From: Erythrobacter sp. UBA2510
Lineage (GTDB): Bacteria; Pseudomonadota; Alphaproteobacteria; Sphingomonadales; Sphingomonadaceae
NCBI GenBank assembly: GCA_002341345.1
Contig: DDNW01000152.1
Span: forward strand, 1 to 19,857
Length of the DNA stretch: 19,857 nucleotides
Reading direction: 5' to 3'
Shown here: positions 9,255 to 16,681 of the stretch, in pieces
How positions within the stretch are numbered: the stretch's first letter is position 1
How the letters are laid out: each line of letters begins with the position of its first letter
Notes under the pieces: generated by a model
Seen by the model: the letters and a program-made list of their open reading frames with translations, nothing else
Told to the model about the DNA's origin: nothing
Database searches by the model: none
Translations under genes and position numbers: made by a program

Positions 9255-9446
9255 TTAGCGAACGCGTCCGCGCTGGACGAGGTTCACGATGGCCAGCAAC
9301 ACGATGGCGCCCACGATGGCGATAATCAGCCCAACAAGCGAGAATTCCTGCACGCTTCCGCTGATGCCCAGCAGGGGGCCGGCGATGAGGTTGCCAATGA
9401 CCGAGCCGACACAGCCGACGACGATAATTGCAATAATCCAACCCAT
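9255..9446 (-). CDS. GlsB/YeaQ/YmgE-family stress-response membrane protein
   Basis: A 63-residue, very hydrophobic protein (MGWIIAIIVVGCVGSVIGNL...) with two or three membrane helices and glycine spacing typical of the transglycosylase-associated (GlsB/YeaQ/YmgE) family, ending in a basic tail QRGRVR. The start is decided by a strong ribosome-binding site, GGAAGGAGA, about 8 bases before the ATG at 9446; the frame extends upstream but without it. A consensus EcfG promoter lies upstream and an intrinsic terminator downstream, so it is a single-gene stress transcript. The molecular function of the family is unclear; it is usually induced by general, acid or envelope stress. Confidence 0.9.
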   Translation of the reverse strand: MGWIIAIIVVGCVGSVIGNLIAGPLLGISGSVQEFSLVGLIIAIVGAIVLLAIVNLVQRGRVR

Positions 9447-9506
9447 GATCTCGTCTCCTTCCAGTGCCTCTGCGACAATGCCCCTCGGCAGGGGTAACAC
9501 CGGGTC

Positions 9507-9531
9507 AACGTCGCACAGGCGACGTCGTTCC
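9507..9531 (-). promoter_or_regulatory. EcfG (general stress sigma factor) promoter
   Basis: On the minus strand GGAAC (9531-9527), exactly 16 bases, then CGTT (9510-9507). This matches the alphaproteobacterial EcfG consensus GGAAC-N16/17-CGTT at every core position. It points at the GlsB-type gene with an expected leader of roughly 50 bases before the ATG at 9446. Confidence 0.85.
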
Positions 9532-9612
9532 GACGCAAAGATGCAACGGATGGACAGTTCTGGGTCTGAAAACAATAAGTGCCGGGAAAATCCGGTATAA
9601 ATCAGTGGCGGA

Positions 9613-9912
9613 TCAGTACTTGAGCTGGCGCTCGTACAGGTCGCGGTAATGCTGGATGCGGGTCACGCGCAGGCCCTGCATGCCCGAGCGGTCGACGGCC
9701 CGCTGCCAGCTGGCGAATTCCTCGAGAGTGAGGTTGTAGCGTTCGAGAACCTCGTCGATGGTCAACAGGCCACCGTTCACCGCGGCCACGACCTCGGCCT
9801 TGCGGCGCACAACCCAGCGCTTCGTCTTGGGCGACGGCAAGTCATCAAGCGTAAGCGGTTCTCCCAAGGGGCCGATCACTTTCGCCGGACGGATTTTCTG
9901 ATTTTCTATCAT
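9613..9912 (-). CDS. sciP: CtrA inhibitor SciP (DUF1153)
   Basis: A 99-residue small helix-turn-helix protein matching SciP. In Caulobacter it binds DNA and the cell-cycle regulator CtrA and blocks transcription of CtrA-activated genes in early cell-cycle stages. The family core is clear: KRWVVRRKAEVVAAVNGGLL (31-50), a helix-turn-helix (IDEVLERYNLTLEEFASWQ, 52-70), then GLRVTRIQHYR (80-90). Length is close to the Caulobacter protein. Its ATG at 9912 overlaps the stop of the upstream small gene (ATGA), implying translational coupling; a GAGGT motif sits about 8 bases upstream, inside that gene. In a sphingomonad the CtrA circuit is expected to govern motility and related traits more than viability (family knowledge, not seen here). 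Confidence 0.93.
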   Translation of the reverse strand: MIENQKIRPAKVIGPLGEPLTLDDLPSPKTKRWVVRRKAEVVAAVNGGLLTIDEVLERYNLTLEEFASWQRAVDRSGMQGLRVTRIQHYRDLYERQLKY

Positions 9913-10241
9913 TCACTACCTCGGGTGCCGGGCCATTCGCCCGCAATGCCTGACCCCTTATTGTCACCGCTGCCTTTGCCATTGGCTAAATCATCAGGGT
10001 TAACGAGTGGTTTGCCTTCGGCCAGCGCGGCAATCCGTCGGGCGGAGTCGGCATCGAAACTGGCCGGCGCCTCGAGATCCGTCTCGTCCAGGGCAGCGCG
10101 CAGATCGCGCGCCGCCTCGAACCGGGCCCTGAGGTCGCTCCAGCTCAATTCGTGCAGATGTTCGCAAGCCGGGTCAGCCTCGGGCGAATGGCCCTGCTGA
10201 CGGCGGCTTTCCGCCTTTTTTGGAAGATTCCCTTCGAACAT
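9909..10241 (-). CDS. Small conserved-looking protein of unknown function, coupled to sciP
   Basis: A 110-residue soluble, acidic protein from the ATG at 10241 (MFEGNLPKK), chosen because AAGG lies 8 bases upstream. In-frame ATGs at 10304 and 10319 would add 21 or 26 residues but have no clear ribosome-binding site. It has a basic, polar N-terminus, a predicted helical centre (LHELSWSDLRARFEAARDLR), the segment ASFDADSARRIAALAEGKPLVNPDDLANGKGS, and a Gly/Ser-rich tail. There is no signal peptide or membrane segment, and I recognise no catalytic motif. Its stop codon overlaps the sciP start by four bases, so the two are probably made together; a role linked to the CtrA circuit is inference only. 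Confidence 0.7.
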   Translation of the reverse strand: MFEGNLPKKAESRRQQGHSPEADPACEHLHELSWSDLRARFEAARDLRAALDETDLEAPASFDADSARRIAALAEGKPLVNPDDLANGKGSGDNKGSGIAGEWPGTRGSE

Positions 10242-10277
10242 GGGAAACGCCTTAGCGCAGCAAGCGTCAAGAACAGG

Positions 10278-10292
10278 TAAAACCGGCCTTAA
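10278..10292 (-). promoter_or_regulatory. Possible CtrA-binding site upstream of the sciP transcript
   Basis: On the minus strand TTAA-N7-TTTA (10292-10278) matches the CtrA box TTAA-N7-TTAA at 7 of 8 positions. It lies 37 bases upstream of the first gene of the sciP transcript. I cannot place a convincing -10 element relative to it, so whether it would activate or repress is unclear. Confidence 0.3.
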
Positions 10293-10354
10293 CGCTCTTT
10301 CCATCTTGGTTACCGACAACTGGACGGCGATTGGCGAGAGGGCGCAGATGGTCT

Positions 10355-11521
10355 ATGGGGCCGCGCATGCCGACCACTGCCATCACCAAGGACGCGGTTA
10401 ACGCCGCGCCGCTGTTTGCGCTCCGCCGACCCGCCAGCGAGGCGCGGATCGTCGTCGCCATGTCGGGCGGCGTCGACTCCTCGGTCGTCGCTGCACTGGC
10501 TGCGCAGACCGGGGCCGAGGTAATCGGCATCACCTTGCAGCTTTACGATTACGGCGCAGCGACGGGGCGCAAGGGCGCGTGCTGCGCGGGGGACGACATT
10601 CGCGACGCGCGCAACGTGGCCGACCGGCTGGGCATCGCGCATTACGTGTTCGACCATGAGAGCGCCTTTCGCGAGGAGGTGGTCGACACCTTTGCCGAGG
10701 ATTATTTGTCCGGACGCACGCCAGTGCCGTGCATCCGCTGCAACATGGGGCCCAAGTTCACCGACCTGCTGCGCATGGCGAAGGAACTGGGGGCCGATTG
10801 CCTCGCAACCGGCCATTATGTACGCCGCATGGAGACGGAGTCCGGGACCGAGTTGCACCGCGCGGCCGATCCCGCGCGCGACCAGTCCTATTTCCTTTAC
10901 GGAACGACCGAGCAACAGCTCGATTTCCTGCGCTTTCCGCTGGGCGGCCTGCCCAAGGAAGAGGTACGACGGATCGCGACCGGATTCGGCCTGACCAATG
11001 CGGCCAAGCCCGACAGCCAGGACATCTGCTTCGTGCCCGATGGCGACTATGCCGCTCTGGTGAAGAAGCTGCGCCCCGAAGGCGCGCGCACCGGCCATAT
11101 CGTGCACGCACAAAGCGGCGAAGTGCTGGGGGAGCACAAGGGCATCGTCCATTTCACCGTCGGCCAGCGGCGCGGGCTGGAAATCGGCGGACAGGCCGAG
11201 CCGCTCTATGTCGTCGGCCTCGATGCCGACAGCGCCGAAGTGCGCGTCGGGCCCAAGGCGCTGCTGGCGACCGGCGCAGCGCGGATCGTCGAGACCAACC
11301 GGATCGGCCCGCTGCCCGACACACCGCTCAGCGCCAAGGTTCGCTCGCTGTCGCGGCCCGTCCCGATTACGCTGGAGGGGTCGCTCGGCGATGGTGCGGA
11401 CACGCTCATCCGCTTCGCCACGCCCGAATTCGGCGTCGCGCCGGGGCAGGCGGCTGTCCTTTATGCCGGGGATCGCGTAGTCGGCGGGGGCTGGATCGCC
11501 TCGACCGAAAGCGCTGCCTAA
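10355..11521 (+). CDS. mnmA: tRNA-specific 2-thiouridylase MnmA
   Basis: Adds sulfur to position 2 of the wobble uridine U34 in tRNA-Lys, -Glu and -Gln, using ATP and a persulfide relay; cytoplasmic. From the ATG at 10355 it is 388 residues. It has the PP-loop SGGVDSS (37-43), the catalytic cysteine in CIRCN (C129), the tRNA-contact stretch ATGHYV (151-156), the second cysteine in DSQDICF (C225), and the C-terminal beta-barrel region beginning [13 protein letters not shown]. The start is uncertain: ATG 10355 or 10367 (MPTTAITK) are both possible, with only a GAGAGGG stretch at 10335-10341 upstream. The stop TAA overlaps the stop TAG of the convergent small gene. Confidence 0.95.
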   Translation: MGPRMPTTAITKDAVNAAPLFALRRPASEARIVVAMSGGVDSSVVAALAAQTGAEVIGITLQLYDYGAATGRKGACCAGDDIRDARNVADRLGIAHYVFDHESAFREEVVDTFAEDYLSGRTPVPCIRCNMGPKFTDLLRMAKELGADCLATGHYVRRMETESGTELHRAADPARDQSYFLYGTTEQQLDFLRFPLGGLPKEEVRRIATGFGLTNAAKPDSQDICFVPDGDYAALVKKLRPEGARTGHIVHAQSGEVLGEHKGIVHFTVGQRRGLEIGGQAEPLYVVGLDADSAEVRVGPKALLATGAARIVETNRIGPLPDTPLSAKVRSLSRPVPITLEGSLGDGADTLIRFATPEFGVAPGQAAVLYAGDRVVGGGWIASTESAA

Positions 11522-11862
11522 CCTTCCCAGCTCTCCAGCACGCAGCCATAGCCTTCGCGCCAGCGCGCGGTGGTGCTGGCAACGAGAGGTACACGGGCAG
11601 TGACGCTCTTGTCATCGGCGTCCTCGCTCAGCCAGACGAAGTCCATGCCCGGCAGGAAATCGCGATAGCAATCGCTGAGCTCACGACCCGCAATGAAACG
11701 GCACGAACAGGCATTCTTCGCGCCATAGGAGGTGCCTGCCTGCGCGGTCCCGGACACCGCCTCACTGCGAGTCGCGGCTGCGCCGGCAAGGAACAGTCCA
11801 ACCACGGCCAGTCCGGCAATCCGGACATTCCGGCGTACAGCGGAAAGCTTTGCAGTTGCCAT
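11518..11862 (-). CDS. Small exported cysteine-containing protein, unknown function
   Basis: A 114-residue protein with a classic N-terminal export signal: basic region (AVRRNVR, 8-14), hydrophobic core ([16 protein letters not shown], 15-30) and a possible cleavage site near residues 35-42. The mature part of ~75 residues holds four cysteines (C52, C54, C65, C107) in ACSCRF, DCYRDF and YGCVLE, consistent with two periplasmic disulfides, plus several aromatics. No known domain is evident. The ATG at 11862 has GAGG about 9-12 bases upstream. It is divergent from the serine hydrolase gene with only 31 bases between start codons and meets mnmA tail to tail with overlapping stops. A shared periplasmic function with the hydrolase is conceivable but unproven. 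Confidence 0.75.
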   Translation of the reverse strand: MATAKLSAVRRNVRIAGLAVVGLFLAGAAATRSEAVSGTAQAGTSYGAKNACSCRFIAGRELSDCYRDFLPGMDFVWLSEDADDKSVTARVPLVASTTARWREGYGCVLESWEG

Positions 11863-11893
11863 CAGAGGGGCCTCGGCAGATAGGGCAGGCGTG

Positions 11894-13039
11894 ATGATTT
11901 CATTGCGCCTTCCTAGCCTTCTGAACCGGGCCGCGACAAGCATTGTGGCGGTGCTGGCCCTCGTCTCCTGCGGCGAAGACGGGGAACCACCCGAACCGCC
12001 CGTGCCCCCAATCGCGCTGGAGGCCGTGGTCGAACAACCCGGCACCAGCCGAGAGGCTCTGGCCCGCGCCGTCCACGCGCTGTTTACCCGGCAGGGGATC
12101 GGCGAAACGCGCGCGGTCATCGTCATGCATGACGGCAAGATTGTCGCCGAGCGCTATGCCGAGAATTACGGGCCTGACACGCGCTTTCAGGGCTGGTCGA
12201 TGTCCAAGACGGTCACCGGCGTGCTGATCGGCATGCTGGTCGCCGATGGACGCCTGGCACTCGATGATCCGGCGCCGATCGAGATGTGGCAACGTGCCGG
12301 CGACCCGCGCGGCGAGATCACGCTGCGCCACCTGCTGCAAATGCGCAGCGGCCTGAGGCATGAGGAAAAGGCGGAGCCGGTCTACACCTCGGGCGAGGTG
12401 CGGATGATGTTCCTCGACGGGCGCGACGACATGGCTGCCTGGGCCGAGGCGCAGCCGCTCGATTTCGAGCCGGGAACGCAGTTCGCCTATTCGACGCCAA
12501 CCGCCATGATCCTCGCCGATATCGCCACCGATCTTGCTGCGCACGGCGCCAGCGACGCCGATGAACGGCAGCAGGCAATGGCCACGTTCCTGGAGGCGCG
12601 CATGGCGCGGCCGCTTGGGATGGCCTCGCTGACGGGCGAATATGATGCCTCGGGCACGCTGATGGGCGGGTCGGCGATCTGGGCCAATGCGCGCGACTGG
12701 GCGATATTCGGCGAGTTCCTGCGCCGCAAAGGCGTCGCGCAGGGTGTGCAGGTCGTGCCGCGCGGCTGGATCGGCTTCATGACGGCCCCGAGCCCGGTCT
12801 CCCCCGATTATGGCGCGCAGATTTGGCTCAACCGCCCGTCCGGCACTGACCGCGATTACCTGTTTGCCGATCAAGGGCCGGTGACCGCCTTCGCCGCGAT
12901 CGGCCATCTCGGACAATATGTGATCGTCCTGCCCGAACAGCAGGTGACCATCGTGCGGCTGGGCAAGACCGATGAGGAGCAGCGCGCGGCTCTTGTCGAC
13001 ACTCTGGCCGAGGTCGCCGCACTCTATTCAGGCAGGTAG
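11894..13039 (+). CDS. Serine hydrolase, class C beta-lactamase-like lipoprotein
   Basis: A 381-residue member of the beta-lactamase/penicillin-binding-protein-fold family (class C-like esterases, peptidases or amidases). The signal peptide ends in a lipobox, ALVSC with C26, so it is probably a lipoprotein facing the periplasm; an acidic/proline-rich linker (GEDGEPPEPPVPP) follows. The catalytic SxxK is SMSK (S102, K105), the tyrosine motif is YST (Y199), and the third motif is HLG (H338-G340) in place of KTG/HxG. Segments DDP, LRHLLQMRSGL and FEPGTQFAYS are typical. The asparagine of the lactamase YxN motif is replaced by Thr, and with the lipobox this suggests a cell-wall or ester hydrolase more than a true beta-lactamase. 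GTG at 11891 is an alternative start. Its 3' end overlaps the convergent PhzF-like gene by 16 bases. Confidence 0.9.
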   Translation: MISLRLPSLLNRAATSIVAVLALVSCGEDGEPPEPPVPPIALEAVVEQPGTSREALARAVHALFTRQGIGETRAVIVMHDGKIVAERYAENYGPDTRFQGWSMSKTVTGVLIGMLVADGRLALDDPAPIEMWQRAGDPRGEITLRHLLQMRSGLRHEEKAEPVYTSGEVRMMFLDGRDDMAAWAEAQPLDFEPGTQFAYSTPTAMILADIATDLAAHGASDADERQQAMATFLEARMARPLGMASLTGEYDASGTLMGGSAIWANARDWAIFGEFLRRKGVAQGVQVVPRGWIGFMTAPSPVSPDYGAQIWLNRPSGTDRDYLFADQGPVTAFAAIGHLGQYVIVLPEQQVTIVRLGKTDEEQRAALVDTLAEVAALYSGR

Positions 13040-13824
13040 AACATCCCTTCGACCACGGTGACGCAAGGCCCGCCCAGCCAAGCGGTCTCACCATCCAGTC
13101 GGCAGGTCAGGTCGCCACCGCGCGCCGAGGCCTGATGGGCTGTAAAGCTGTCGCGCCCCAGGCGCGCGGCCCAAAAAGGCGTCAGTGCGGCATGAGCAGA
13201 GCCCGTCACGCTGTCCTCGTCCACTCCCCCACCGGGTACGAAAACGCGGCTGACGACATCATGCGTATGGCCCGGCGCGGTGCAGATGAACTGGTCATCG
13301 CCGAGCGCACCCAGACCTCTTAGATCAGGCGTAAGGGCGCGCACTTCGTCCTCGCTATCGAACAGGTAAATCCCGTAGCGATCCGGGTTCAGCCACACCT
13401 CTCGTGGCTCACCGTCAAGCAGAGCCACCGCCTCGGCCCATTCGTCCTGTTCAGTCGCGATCGCGGGAAGCGCCAGCTCATAACCGGCTTCGCTGCGCCG
13501 CACTTCGAGAATGCCCGCCTGCCGCGTTCCAAAGGTAACGCGCTCACCACCATCCCTGCCAAGCAGCACATGCCCGCTCGCCAGTGTCGCATGGCCGCAC
13601 AGCCTGATTTCACAGGCGGGGGTGAACCAGCGCAACTCCCAGTCCGCCGCGCCGCTTGCGTCGCGCACAAGAAAGGCTGTCTCGGCGAAATTGTTTTCCT
13701 CGGCAATGGCCTGCAGAACATTGTCGGGCAACCAATGTTCGAGCGGCATCACCGCCGCCTGATTGCCGCCGAAGGGCCGCGCCGCAAAGGCGTCAACATG
13801 CCAGTAAGGCAGGCGGAGAGGCAT
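13024..13824 (-). CDS. PhzF family isomerase/epimerase-like protein
   Basis: A 266-residue protein of the PhzF (diaminopimelate-epimerase-like) fold. Hallmarks are the N-terminal DAFAARPFGGNQAAV, the general acid/base glutamate in FAETAF (E48), the anion-binding CGHATLA loop, and the C-terminal VDEDSVTGSAH motif. Family members isomerise small metabolites; the substrate is generally unknown outside phenazine producers and no phenazine genes are present. The ATG at 13824 overlaps the preceding gene's TAA by one base (TAATG), with a good ribosome-binding site (GGAAGAGGG) inside that gene. It is the last gene of the pdxH-CDF-PhzF operon; its stop lies inside the end of the convergent serine hydrolase gene. 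Confidence 0.93.
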   Translation of the reverse strand: MPLRLPYWHVDAFAARPFGGNQAAVMPLEHWLPDNVLQAIAEENNFAETAFLVRDASGAADWELRWFTPACEIRLCGHATLASGHVLLGRDGGERVTFGTRQAGILEVRRSEAGYELALPAIATEQDEWAEAVALLDGEPREVWLNPDRYGIYLFDSEDEVRALTPDLRGLGALGDDQFICTAPGHTHDVVSRVFVPGGGVDEDSVTGSAHAALTPFWAARLGRDSFTAHQASARGGDLTCRLDGETAWLGGPCVTVVEGMFYLPE

Positions 13825-14786
13825 TACCCGCCCTCTTCCTGTTCGGACAGGTCGGGAAGAAGCTCCTCTGCCGCCACGCCCACTTCATCCACCAGCCCCT
13901 CGGGGTCGGGGTGGATCAGGACCTCGACGCCGGGGAACTCGCGTTCGATTCTGGCTTCCAGTTCGTCCATCACGCGGTGTGCCTCGGCCACGCTCATCTG
14001 CGGATCGACAGCAGCATGAAACTGCACGAAATCGCGCGCGCCGGCATGGCGGGTGCGCAAATCGTGCACCCCGCGCAGCTCGGGATGATTGGAAATTGCG
14101 GCGAGAAATTCCTCGCGCCGCTCTTCAGGCCATTCCTTGTCCATGAGGTGGTCGATCGCCTCGCCCGCAGCGCGAAAGGCGCTGAAGCCCAGCCACAACG
14201 CAATGGCGAGGCCGAACAGTGGGTCAGCACCGGGAATCCCCCCATAACGGTCCAGCACCAGCGCCGCGATCACCGCGAGGTTGAGTGCCAGGTCGGACTT
14301 GTAGTGCAGATGATCGGTCGCAATCGCGATGCTTGAGGTGCGACGGATGACATGTCGCTGCCAGCCCAGCAGTGCAAGGGTCGCGAAAATAGCCACGGCG
14401 GAGACGATAATGCCATCCTGCGCCTCGGCCACACGGCTTCCGGAAATCCATTGCTGGATGGCCCGAAACGCCAGACCGAAGGCGGACAGCGAAATCAGCA
14501 CCACCTGGAACATGGCAGACAGGGCTTCCGCCTTGCCATGGCCGAAACGGTGATCCCGGTCGGCCGGGCGGGCCGCGATCCATACGCCAACCAGCGTGGC
14601 GATGCTGGCAATGAGGTCGAGCGTCGTATCGGCAAGGCTGCCGAGCATGGCGGTGGAGGAGGTCTGCAAGACCGCCCACACCTTTGCCCCGACCAGGAAC
14701 AATGCCATCGCGATCGAGGCAAAGGCCGCGCTGCGGGTCAGCTTGGCACGCAGCGCTTCCTGTGCGGTCATCGGCGTAGAGGTCAT
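13824..14786 (-). CDS. Cation diffusion facilitator (FieF/ZitB-type) metal exporter
   Basis: A 320-residue CDF antiporter, expected to export Zn2+, Fe2+ or a similar divalent ion across the inner membrane in exchange for protons. It has about six membrane helices and a cytoplasmic C-terminal domain. The metal-site residues are visible: SLADTTLD in TM2 (Asp-x3-Asp as in FieF) and HYKSD in TM5 (His-x3-Asp). The DHRFGHGKAEAL stretch follows TM2, and VQFHAAVDPQMSVAEAHRVMDELE matches the dimerising C-terminal domain. The acidic tail ends in EEGG. The chosen ATG at 14786 overlaps the pdxH stop (ATGA), indicating coupling; in-frame ATGs at 14810 and 14771 are less likely. Metal preference cannot be told from sequence alone. 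Confidence 0.94.
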   Translation of the reverse strand: MTSTPMTAQEALRAKLTRSAAFASIAMALFLVGAKVWAVLQTSSTAMLGSLADTTLDLIASIATLVGVWIAARPADRDHRFGHGKAEALSAMFQVVLISLSAFGLAFRAIQQWISGSRVAEAQDGIIVSAVAIFATLALLGWQRHVIRRTSSIAIATDHLHYKSDLALNLAVIAALVLDRYGGIPGADPLFGLAIALWLGFSAFRAAGEAIDHLMDKEWPEERREEFLAAISNHPELRGVHDLRTRHAGARDFVQFHAAVDPQMSVAEAHRVMDELEARIEREFPGVEVLIHPDPEGLVDEVGVAAEELLPDLSEQEEGG

Positions 14787-15400
14787 GGGTAGAGCAGGGT
14801 GCTTGACCACCCCTGCCCATTGCCATCAGGGGCGTGGCTGAACTGGCGTCGTTCGTGCAGGCGGTTGGGCCGGTCGAGCCAGAACTCGATCCGCACCGGC
14901 GCAAGCCGGAAACCCGTCCAGTGCGGCGGACGCGGCACCGCACCTGAATCGCCGTAAGACTCGCTGATCGCTTCCACCCGTGCGAGATAGGTCGCCCGGT
15001 CATCGAGCACACGCGACTGATCGGACGCCGCCGACCCTGCCTGCGAGACGAAGGGACGCGAATGAAAGTAAGCGTCCGCCTCCTGCTCGCTGACCTCGGT
15101 CAGCGGACCCTCGATACGAATCTGTCGGCGCAGGCTCTTCCAATGGAACAGCAGGGCTGCATGCGGATTCGCGAGAATCTCGCCGCCCTTGCGGCTCTGG
15201 GCGTTGGTATAGAACACAAAGCCGTCCCGGTCATGACCCTTGAGCAACACCATCCGCGCCGAAGGCTGTCCGTCGGGCGTGGCGGTGGCGAGCACCATGG
15301 CGTTGGGATCGTTGGGCTCGCTTGTGGCGGCCTGAGCGAACCAATCGTCGAACAAGGCGAAGGGATCGCCCGCGGGAATTTCGTTGTCGACGAGGCTCAT
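14783..15400 (-). CDS. pdxH: Pyridoxamine/pyridoxine 5'-phosphate oxidase
   Basis: FMN-dependent oxidase that makes pyridoxal 5'-phosphate, the last step of vitamin B6 synthesis and salvage; cytoplasmic dimer. It is 205 residues from the ATG at 15400 (MSLVDNEIPAGDPF), close to the usual ~210. The FMN-binding stretch is RMVLLKGHDRDGFVFYTN with the following SRKGGEI, and LFHWKSLRRQIRIEG is typical. The C-terminal signature is intact: PRPPHWTGFRL, then EFWLDRPNRLHERRQF. The frame continues 48 codons upstream but that part is not family-like. There is no strong ribosome-binding site. It is the first gene of the operon with the CDF exporter and PhzF-like genes, and divergent from the DnaJ-type gene across 183 bases. 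Confidence 0.96.
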   Translation of the reverse strand: MSLVDNEIPAGDPFALFDDWFAQAATSEPNDPNAMVLATATPDGQPSARMVLLKGHDRDGFVFYTNAQSRKGGEILANPHAALLFHWKSLRRQIRIEGPLTEVSEQEADAYFHSRPFVSQAGSAASDQSRVLDDRATYLARVEAISESYGDSGAVPRPPHWTGFRLAPVRIEFWLDRPNRLHERRQFSHAPDGNGQGWSSTLLYP

Positions 15401-15478
15401 GGCCGGTGTTCCGCTTCGTGTGAGGTGGCTGTAGATTGACCGCCTCCCTATCCGCACCCGCCCCGCGCGCACAAGGGC

Positions 15479-15488
15479 ATGTGCACAT
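15479..15488. promoter_or_regulatory. Perfect 10-bp palindrome in the pdxH/dnaJ-type intergenic region
   Basis: ATGTGCACAT reads the same on both strands and sits near the middle of the 183-base divergent intergenic region, where a shared regulator could bind. No known operator is recognised, and a 10-bp palindrome can arise by chance. Confidence 0.2.
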
Positions 15489-15546
15489 ACCAGGTGCCCC
15501 AGCGATGGACAGCGGCAAATCAGCCGGGCAGATGGCGCGCTCACCG

Positions 15547-15575
15547 CTTGTCTTATCCGATTGCGTTACCTAGCT
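15547..15575 (+). promoter_or_regulatory. Possible heat-shock (RpoH-like) promoter of the DnaJ-type gene
   Basis: CTTGTCT (15547-15553), 15 bases, then CCTAGCT (15569-15575) resembles the sigma-32 pattern CTTGAAA-N11-16-CCCATNT. The first four -35 bases and four of six -10 bases match. It would start RNA almost at the ATG (15584), giving a leaderless mRNA, which agrees with the lack of a ribosome-binding site there. Tentative. Confidence 0.25.
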
Positions 15576-15583
15576 AACACACC

Positions 15584-16585
15584 ATGGCCGATCCCTATGC
15601 CACACTGGGCGTAACCCGCAGCGCGAGCGAGAAGGACATCAAGTCCGCTTATCGCAAGCTTGCGAAGGAACTTCACCCGGACCGTAACAAGGATAATCCC
15701 AAGGCGTCGGAGAAATTCTCCGACGTCACCAAGGCGTATGACCTGCTGTCCGACAAGGACAAAAGGGCCAAGTTCGATCGTGGAGAGATCGACGCCGACG
15801 GCAATCCCGCGATGCCCTTCGGCATGGGCGGAGGCGGCGGCATGGGTGGCGGCGGCGGCCCGTTCGGAGGTGGCGGCTATCGCAGCACTTCCGGAGGTTT
15901 CTCCAGCCGCGATTTCGAAGGCATGCAGGGCGGCGAGGAAGTGGACCTCAGCGATCTGTTCGAAGGGCTGTTCGGTCGCGGCGGCGGCGCACGCAAGAAT
16001 GCCGGTGGCAACGCCGGGGGCTTTGGCGGCGGCTTCGGTCGCAGGCCGCCTCCGCCACCACCACGCAAGGGCGCGAATATCAATTACCGCCTCGCAGTCC
16101 CCTTCGCCGATGCCGCCGCACGCAAGGATCAGCGGATCACGCTGGCCGATGGCTCGACCGTCGACCTGAAGCTGCCCGCAGGTCTGGAAGACGGCACACA
16201 GATGCGGCTCAAGGGCAAGGGTGAACCGGGTCCCGGAGGCCAGGGCGATGCACTGGTCACGATCGAGATCGACAAGCACCCCTTCTTCACCCGGGACGGC
16301 GACGACGTGCGGCTCGACCTGCCGATCACGCTCGACGAGGCGGTCAAGGGCGCCAAAGTCAAGGTACCTACGGTCGAGGGACCGGTCATGCTCACGATCG
16401 CGCCGGGTACCAGTTCAGGCCGCGTTCTACGCCTGAAAGGCCGGGGCTTTTCCAAACGTGGCAACGGGCGCGGCGACCAGCTGGTGCGGGTCGAGATCGT
16501 ACTGCCTGCCGACACCTCGGTCCTGGCCGAAAAGCTGGGTGACTGGCAGCAAGAGGGCAATGTCCGCGCCTCGCTCGGCGTTTAG
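15584..16585 (+). CDS. DnaJ-type (class B, CbpA-like) Hsp40 cochaperone
   Basis: A 333-residue J-domain cochaperone expected to deliver clients to DnaK and stimulate its ATPase. The J domain is at 1-70 with the essential HPD (31-33), followed by a long Gly-rich linker (~75-150) including GMGGGGGMGGGGGPFGGGG. The linker ends in a six-proline run before the client-binding C-terminal domains (ANINYRLAVPFADAA..., DGTQMRLKGKGEPG, GDALVTIEI, HPFFTRDGDDV). The CxxCxGxG zinc fingers of canonical DnaJ are absent, making it class B. The start is fixed by the J-domain N-terminus (MADPYATLGV). It is divergent from pdxH and upstream of the YihY and fabI genes in the same direction, with a 96-base gap to the YihY gene. 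Confidence 0.93.
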   Translation: MADPYATLGVTRSASEKDIKSAYRKLAKELHPDRNKDNPKASEKFSDVTKAYDLLSDKDKRAKFDRGEIDADGNPAMPFGMGGGGGMGGGGGPFGGGGYRSTSGGFSSRDFEGMQGGEEVDLSDLFEGLFGRGGGARKNAGGNAGGFGGGFGRRPPPPPPRKGANINYRLAVPFADAAARKDQRITLADGSTVDLKLPAGLEDGTQMRLKGKGEPGPGGQGDALVTIEIDKHPFFTRDGDDVRLDLPITLDEAVKGAKVKVPTVEGPVMLTIAPGTSSGRVLRLKGRGFSKRGNGRGDQLVRVEIVLPADTSVLAEKLGDWQQEGNVRASLGV

Positions 16586-16681
16586 GTGCAGTCGGCTTTC
16601 CCGCTGATTTCAGGCCTTAAATCCACTTTGGCGGCAAGGCTTGCTCGACAGGTCGTCAGCGGCTGCTAGGATCAGATCCGC

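Noticed and set aside
7739..9325. Long plus-strand open frame (528 codons) opposite the adaptor gene
   Set aside because: Same reason: low-complexity composition rich in Arg, Asp and His, no recognisable domain, and fully antisense to a well-identified adaptor.
11894..13039. Antibiotic-resistance beta-lactamase
   Set aside because: SxxK is present, but the Tyr motif is YST in place of YxN and the protein is a probable lipoprotein; these features fit the broader serine hydrolase family better.
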